Shown piece after piece: positions 6,201 through 9,707 of a stretch of DNA of 9,707 bases. The translations under genes and the position numbers were made by a program. Position 1 is the first letter of the stretch, and each line of letters begins with the position of its first letter. The notes below the pieces were generated by a model that was not told the origin of the DNA, did not search any database, and was given only the letters and a program-made list of their open reading frames with translations. Source of the stretch: Alphaproteobacteria bacterium (GTDB taxonomy: Bacteria > Pseudomonadota > Alphaproteobacteria > Rs-D84); NCBI GenBank assembly GCA_017936185.1, contig JAGBGA010000099.1, positions 1 through 9,707 on the forward strand, written 5' to 3'.

Positions 6201-7220
6201 TCAGAATGTCACCCGCATACCGGCCGAAATAAATGGCGTTTGGGATGTTGTGCCGCCTGAAATCCATCCGTCAAGATGTTCGCTGTACTTGTATCGAAAA
6301 GATGCAATCAGCATGTTGTCCTTAAAGTCATGAACATCATGTTGCCATATTCCTGTGTCTGAAAACATATATGTCAAAGACACACTGTATTTTAACAAGT
6401 CGTAACTGACCCCTGTGCCGGCAACAAATCCATCAGATACCGGCCCGATTGGATTTTGGTCGTATATTACGCGTGACGTTATTCCCCAAATCCAACTGTT
6501 GTATTGTAAATTCATACCCATTGAAATTTGCGCGCGCCAATCGGCGGTAACACCGGGTGTATAAACTTCGTTATCAAAATCGCGTGGACGGTTCATAAAA
6601 GACGCACCAAAAGAATACGCTGTCTTCACTTTTCCATATGGCCGGCGAATTTTTAATCCGGCATCAATTGTATAATCAAAGTCGTCTGCAAATCCCGCCA
6701 CAGATAATCCATATTGCGCCGGTGTTCCGCCCTTTGACACAATGTTAACACGCGGCGCATTTCGTCCCGATGTTAATGTTGTGTCTGCGATTACCGGGCC
6801 GTCTGGGATAATTTTTTCATTAAACAGTGGTCTGTCATTTATGCGAAGTCCCCCGACGTCTGGTAATCCGACGCCCAACTTTCGCGCGATTGAATCTGTA
6901 TAACCAACTTCAACCCGCCCCAAAGATTTTGATTCAACGTATCCAAATGTTTCGCGTGAAAAGTTCCCTTTATCAACCGCGGCTTGGTCCATTGCATAAA
7001 CAAACCCAAGTTTAAAATTGTCGCTTGCGTCATATGTAATTTGCCCGCGTGCGCGCCAATCGCCAATAAACAATGTTGATTCAAAGTCCGGTTCAATAAT
7101 CCCGCCTGTGCCATACCCGGTCAGTTTAACGGACACGCGCCCCATGTCATACTGAAGTGCATCTGCCGCGCATGGCATTGCCAATATTACCATAATTGTT
7201 GGTAAAATTTTTTTTAACAT
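6201..7220 (-). CDS. Outer-membrane porin (Gram-negative porin type)
   Basis: The 339-residue product has a Sec signal peptide (core about 5-17, Ala-Asp-Ala at 19-21) and a mature part of alternating polar/hydrophobic strands rich in Tyr, Gly and aromatic residues, typical of a 16-stranded barrel. Near residues 95-105 it has a Phe-Gly-Tyr-Val-Glu-Ser-Lys-Ser-Leu-Gly-Arg-Val-Glu-Val-Gly-Tyr pattern like the strand pair that precedes the constriction loop in general porins. It ends in Val-Thr-Phe with a C-terminal Phe, the signal recognised by BamA. The substrate cannot be told from the sequence. The start is 2 bases after the rpoH stop, and its ribosome site AGGG (7230-7227) lies within the last rpoH codons, so it should be co-transcribed and coupled. 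TGA is the stop. The exact porin subfamily is not certain. Confidence 0.85.
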   Translation of the reverse strand: MLKKILPTIMVILAMPCAADALQYDMGRVSVKLTGYGTGGIIEPDFESTLFIGDWRARGQITYDASDNFKLGFVYAMDQAAVDKGNFSRETFGYVESKSLGRVEVGYTDSIARKLGVGLPDVGGLRINDRPLFNEKIIPDGPVIADTTLTSGRNAPRVNIVSKGGTPAQYGLSVAGFADDFDYTIDAGLKIRRPYGKVKTAYSFGASFMNRPRDFDNEVYTPGVTADWRAQISMGMNLQYNSWIWGITSRVIYDQNPIGPVSDGFVAGTGVSYDLLKYSVSLTYMFSDTGIWQHDVHDFKDNMLIASFRYKYSEHLDGWISGGTTSQTPFISAGMRVTF

Positions 7221-7222
7221 TC

Positions 7223-8131
7223 TTAACCCTGTGTTTCTTTTAATATTGCATCGCGCAGTTTATTGTACGCCCGTTCTTCGATTTGTCGCACACGTTCACG
7301 TGACACGCCGTATTTCTGTGATAACAATTCAAGTGTTTCGGCCGGCTGCTTTAATCGGCGTGCGGTTAATATTTCCCGGTCGCGTTCAGACATTTGCGCC
7401 AAATGTTTTTTCAGTAAATCATAGCCGCGTCTTCTGAATTCAATTTGTTCAAGTGTTTCTTCGATTGTTTCGCGTCCATCGGTCATATTTGACAATATGT
7501 CTGTGCCACCTTCTTCGGAATTTATTGGCGTATTCAGTGACACATCACGCGCCCCAACACGTGTTGCCATACGTTTGACATCTTTTTCTGGCACTTCCAA
7601 ATAATTTGCAATTTGTTTTGTTTGTTCATCTGTCAGATTATTGTCCATAATCCCCAGTGCGCGTTTTGCCCGCGACAAATTAAAGAACACACGTTTTTGA
7701 TTTGCGGACGTTCCGATACGAACGATTGACCAATTATTTAAAATTGTTTCGTATATTTCTGCTTTGATCCAAAACATCGCATAGGTTGAAAATCTGAATC
7801 CTTTGTCTGGGTCGAACTTTTGCAGTGCCTGCATTAATCCCATATTTCCACTTGCGATTAAGTCGGCCACCAGAATTCCATAATTTTTATAGTCGTACGC
7901 CACCGACACAACAAGTCTTAAATGACTTGCCACCAATTTTTCTGCTGCGAATTTGTCTTGATTTTTTACCCATTGTGACGCGTATTCATATTCTTGTTCT
8001 GCGGTCAAGACCGGTATTTTTTGAACAGTTTGTATATATTGCGCCAAACTGGTATCGTCGCTTACCCCACGTGCTTCGACGATACTGTTATTTTTCAATG
8101 TTGGTAAAGTACTCTTGATTTCCTTTTTCAT
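7223..8131 (-). CDS. rpoH: RpoH, heat-shock sigma factor (sigma-32)
   Basis: RpoH directs RNA polymerase to heat-shock genes such as chaperones and proteases. The 302-residue product has region 1.2/2.1 (Leu-Thr-Ala-Glu-Gln-Glu-Tyr, 42-48), Ser-His-Leu-Arg-Leu-Val (69-74), the core-binding Asp-Leu-Ile-x-x-Gly-Asn-x-Gly-Leu-Met-Gln-Ala (90-102), Phe-Asp-Pro-Asp-Lys-Gly-Phe-Arg-Phe-Ser-Thr-Tyr-Ala (106-118) and region 2.4 to about 135. The RpoH box Gln-Lys-Arg-Val-Phe-Phe-Asn-Leu (145-152) separates it from housekeeping sigma factors. Region 4 ends in Tyr-Gly-Val-Ser-Arg-Glu-Arg-Val-Arg-Gln-Ile-Glu (274-285). I chose ATG 8131: the frame is open to a TTG at 8167, but that extension (residues resembling no family sequence) has no ribosome site and spans a promoter. 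Only AGAAG, 2 bases from the ATG, precedes the chosen start. The porin follows after 2 bases. Confidence 0.93.
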   Translation of the reverse strand: MKKEIKSTLPTLKNNSIVEARGVSDDTSLAQYIQTVQKIPVLTAEQEYEYASQWVKNQDKFAAEKLVASHLRLVVSVAYDYKNYGILVADLIASGNMGLMQALQKFDPDKGFRFSTYAMFWIKAEIYETILNNWSIVRIGTSANQKRVFFNLSRAKRALGIMDNNLTDEQTKQIANYLEVPEKDVKRMATRVGARDVSLNTPINSEEGGTDILSNMTDGRETIEETLEQIEFRRRGYDLLKKHLAQMSERDREILTARRLKQPAETLELLSQKYGVSRERVRQIEERAYNKLRDAILKETQG

Positions 8132-8143
8132 AACTTCTATAGT
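8115..8143 (+). promoter_or_regulatory. Promoter for the YfgM-like/BamB-like pair
   Basis: TTGATT (8115-8120) and TATAGT (8138-8143) are separated by 17 bases: 4/6 and 5/6 matches to the consensus at the ideal distance. Transcription would start near 8150, giving a leader of about 35 bases that contains AGGAG (8172-8176). The -35 lies inside the rpoH coding region, and the -10 shares bases 8141-8143 with the rpoH -10. Confidence 0.6.
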
Positions 8144-8167
8144 ATACCATAAATTAATAATTATCAA
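8141..8167 (-). promoter_or_regulatory. Candidate rpoH promoter
   Basis: On the - strand, TATACT (8146-8141), a 5/6 -10, is preceded by TTGATA (8167-8162), a 5/6 -35, with a short 15-base spacer. Transcription would start near 8133-8135, leaving only 2-4 bases before the ATG at 8131. It overlaps the opposite-strand promoter at 8115-8143. Confidence 0.5.
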
Positions 8168-8184
8168 GCACAGGAGTTTTAATT

Positions 8185-8835
8185 ATGGCCAGCATTTTGG
8201 AAAGAAACAAAGACATCAAAGCACCTAAAAAAACGCGCGCCGAACATATGGAAGACGCCCTTTATCGTGAAGTTTGGGAAGATGTAAACAACGAAAAAAC
8301 CTTAAAGTTCATCAAAAAATATTCCAAACACATGATTGCCGCGGCCTTGATTGTAATGATAATTGCGACGGGTATTCAAATCGGCATTCGTACGTACCAT
8401 GCCAACAAAATCGCGACGGCGACGGCATATGAAACCGCGCTTGAAAACGTTGATGCCAATGCCTTGGCGGCTTTGTCTGAAAATGCGTCGGGCGCGACGG
8501 CGGATCTTGCCTTGTTCCAAGCGTACTTGTTGGACCAAGACGTTGAAAAATTGGAACGTTTGGCGCGCGATGGTCACACACGTGATTTTCGTGATTTGGC
8601 CAAGATGCACATCGTCGGCGTTCGTGGTGACGAAATGTCGGCCTTGGATGTTGAAAAATATCTTGAAGATTTGAACACCACATCATCACCATTTTATTAT
8701 TCGTCGCGTTTGACCGTTGCGCAAAAATATTTGGCCGATGGTGATGTGCCGGCGGCGAACAAATGGCTTGATAAAATAATCAACGATTCTGATGCGCCAT
8801 CTGTGATAAAGGCGACGGCGGAAAGCATTCGTTAA
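8185..8835 (+). CDS. YfgM-like membrane-anchored TPR protein
   Basis: The 216-residue product has a charged cytoplasmic N-terminus (1-48), one transmembrane segment (about 49-68) and a soluble helical region (about 72-216) with repeat-like helix pairs such as Ala-x-Ala-Tyr-Glu-x-Ala-Leu (79-85) and a Leu-Ala-Asp-Gly-Asp-x-x-Ala-Ala-x-x-Trp-Leu stretch (183-195) typical of TPR units. The segment before the membrane (Val-Trp-Glu-Asp-Val-Asn-Asn-Glu-Lys, 30-38) fits the YfgM / TPR_21 family, whose E. coli member associates with the SecYEG translocon and periplasmic chaperones. In E. coli yfgM precedes bamB, and here a BamB-like gene follows after a very short gap, which supports the call. The start has AGGAG 8 bases upstream. 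TPR boundaries are my estimate. Confidence 0.8.
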   Translation: MASILERNKDIKAPKKTRAEHMEDALYREVWEDVNNEKTLKFIKKYSKHMIAAALIVMIIATGIQIGIRTYHANKIATATAYETALENVDANALAALSENASGATADLALFQAYLLDQDVEKLERLARDGHTRDFRDLAKMHIVGVRGDEMSALDVEKYLEDLNTTSSPFYYSSRLTVAQKYLADGDVPAANKWLDKIINDSDAPSVIKATAESIR

Positions 8836-8849
8836 TCATGGGGGCAAAA

Positions 8850-9575
8850 ATGCACAAGATTTTTGCACTTGCATGTTGTGTTCTGGCTTTGGTGGCATGT
8901 GATAAACATGACCCAATATTACCGGGTGAACGTACGGCCATCTTTGAATCATCAAGTGTGCGTGTTCTTGGGACGCAAATATCGGACATTCCGACATCTG
9001 CATACGTGTTTGACAATTCGAACTGTCCATATACCCAAGATTCTGAAAATGTTATATGGGATGGTACGCGCCGTTTGTTCAGTGGTTTTGCCACAAAAAA
9101 CACAGTGGCAAGTGACGTAAAACCCATCTGTGACGGCGGTTACGTATACGCCGGATTGACGACGGGTGAATTGATACGCGTAAACCCAAAGACGCGTCAA
9201 ATATCGTGGATTGCCGATATTTATCGTTCAAGTAACATGACCGGTGGTGCGTCAATGGTTGACATTGTATCGCCACTTGTGATTCATGGTGATTCTGTGT
9301 ACGTTGGCGGTTTGGGCGATGCGTTTTGTCGTGTTAACAAAGTCTCTGGACTTAAAAAGTGGTGTGTTGGCATTGGTGTTTCGCATCCTTTTGTGATTGC
9401 AGGCAACTATGCATTTGTGGTTTCGACGGACGATAATTTGTATGCGGTACGTCTTGCCGATGGTGGTGTTATGTGGCGTTCTGGGGTGCGCGAATCGGGC
9501 GCGCCAAGGTATGAAAGCGGTGCCATTCGCGTCCAAGACGACATATACAACGTGTCTGATGGCAAAATGAAATAA
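8850..9575 (+). CDS. bamB: Short BamB-like lipoprotein (PQQ-type beta-propeller repeats)
   Basis: BamB is the lipoprotein of the outer-membrane protein assembly (BAM) complex that binds BamA. The 241-residue product starts with a lipoprotein signal peptide and lipobox Leu-Val-Ala-Cys (14-17; acylated Cys17), then Leu-Pro-Gly-Glu-Arg, a segment common after the anchor in alphaproteobacterial BamB. Three PQQ-like blades are visible (about 98-122, 149-175, 187-213), each Val-Tyr-x-Gly... turning into a Gly-x-x-x-Trp or Ile-Ser-Trp end. E. coli BamB is an 8-bladed protein of about 390 residues, so roughly half is missing. The stop is clean and only 52 bases separate it from the tRNA gene, so there is no remnant downstream. 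I chose ATG 8850, with GGGGG (8840-8844) before it; an in-frame ATG at 8838 without a ribosome site would add 4 residues. It lies directly after the YfgM-like gene, as in E. coli. Confidence 0.78.
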   Translation: MHKIFALACCVLALVACDKHDPILPGERTAIFESSSVRVLGTQISDIPTSAYVFDNSNCPYTQDSENVIWDGTRRLFSGFATKNTVASDVKPICDGGYVYAGLTTGELIRVNPKTRQISWIADIYRSSNMTGGASMVDIVSPLVIHGDSVYVGGLGDAFCRVNKVSGLKKWCVGIGVSHPFVIAGNYAFVVSTDDNLYAVRLADGGVMWRSGVRESGAPRYESGAIRVQDDIYNVSDGKMK

Positions 9576-9588
9576 AATAAAAAAAGAC

Positions 9589-9617
9589 TGGACAACATAA
9601 AAAATATATTATATCAT
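9589..9617 (+). promoter_or_regulatory. Candidate promoter for tRNA-Val
   Basis: TGGACA (9589-9594) and TATCAT (9612-9617) are each 5/6 matches to sigma-70 elements, with an exact 17-base spacer. The predicted start, about 9624, is only a few bases before the mature tRNA end at 9628. The rest of the 9576-9627 gap is A-rich and shows no terminator hairpin for the preceding gene. Confidence 0.55.
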
Positions 9618-9627
9618 TCGTCCGCTT

Positions 9628-9704
9628 GGGTGTTTAGCTCAGTTGATTAGAGCATCTCGTTTACACCGAGAGGGTCGGGGGTTTGAGTCCCTCAACACCC
9701 ACCA
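9628..9704 (+). tRNA. tRNA-Val (anticodon TAC), CCA encoded
   Basis: A full cloverleaf can be drawn. The acceptor stem GGGTGTT (9628-9634) pairs perfectly with AACACCC (9694-9700). The D stem is GCTC/GAGC (9637-9640/9650-9653). The anticodon stem TCTCG/CGAGA (9655-9659/9667-9671) encloses loop TTTACAC with anticodon TAC at 9662-9664, reading GTA and other Val codons. The T stem GGGGG/CCCTC (one G-T pair) carries loop TTTGAGT. The discriminator is A9701, followed by an encoded CCA (9702-9704). Confidence 0.97.
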
Positions 9705-9707
9705 AGA

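Noticed and set aside
8132..8167. 12-residue N-terminal extension of RpoH from a TTG start
   Set aside because: No ribosome site precedes it, the start is a rare codon, the residues do not match RpoH, and the DNA contains a promoter pair.
9576..9627. A-rich stretch after the BamB-like gene considered as a terminator
   Set aside because: No GC-rich inverted repeat precedes a T-run; the A-runs alone do not make an intrinsic terminator on the + strand.
9576..9627. Possible leftover C-terminal part of bamB after a frameshift
   Set aside because: Only 52 AT-rich bases remain before the tRNA gene and none of the frames shows blade motifs, so there is no room for the missing blades.

Overview
The window looks like a chromosomal stretch of a Gram-negative bacterium, most likely an alphaproteobacterium of moderate-to-low GC (sampled lines run from about 30% to 50%). 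The evidence is an RpoH-type heat-shock sigma factor with an intact RpoH box, a YfgM-like/BamB-like gene pair, an OmpH/Skp chaperone, a porin ending in Phe, several Sec signal peptides and a lipoprotein. Genes use the standard code: TAA, TAG and TGA all end recognisable genes. I infer a small or host-associated relative of the gut/endosymbiont alphaproteobacteria from gene style only, not from a marker-gene comparison.

Left part (1-3611, + strand): the 3' end of ftsW, then murG, the end of a division/cell-wall (dcw) cluster, closed by a clear intrinsic terminator. Then a secreted protein with a long Pro/Thr/Val-rich linker and a diverged OmpA-like C-terminal domain, overlapping by 7 bases a ComF-family phosphoribosyltransferase.

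Middle (3608-4746, - strand): two translationally linked genes of no family I recognise. Together they carry three copies of one roughly 95-residue domain and are richer in A+T than their neighbours. This is the best candidate for something undescribed. An AT-rich divergent intergenic region (4747-4884) separates them from a DUF2147 periplasmic protein, which ends in a bidirectional terminator (5414-5441).

Right part (5458-9575): an outer-membrane biogenesis neighbourhood. On the - strand, in transcription order, are rpoH, a porin 2 bases downstream, and skp with its own promoter. On the + strand, diverging from rpoH through overlapping promoters (8115-8167), are a YfgM-like membrane-anchored protein and an unusually short BamB-like lipoprotein. 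Heat-shock control, a porin substrate, a periplasmic porin chaperone and BAM-associated proteins therefore sit together. The window closes with tRNA-Val (anticodon TAC) with encoded CCA and a plausible promoter.
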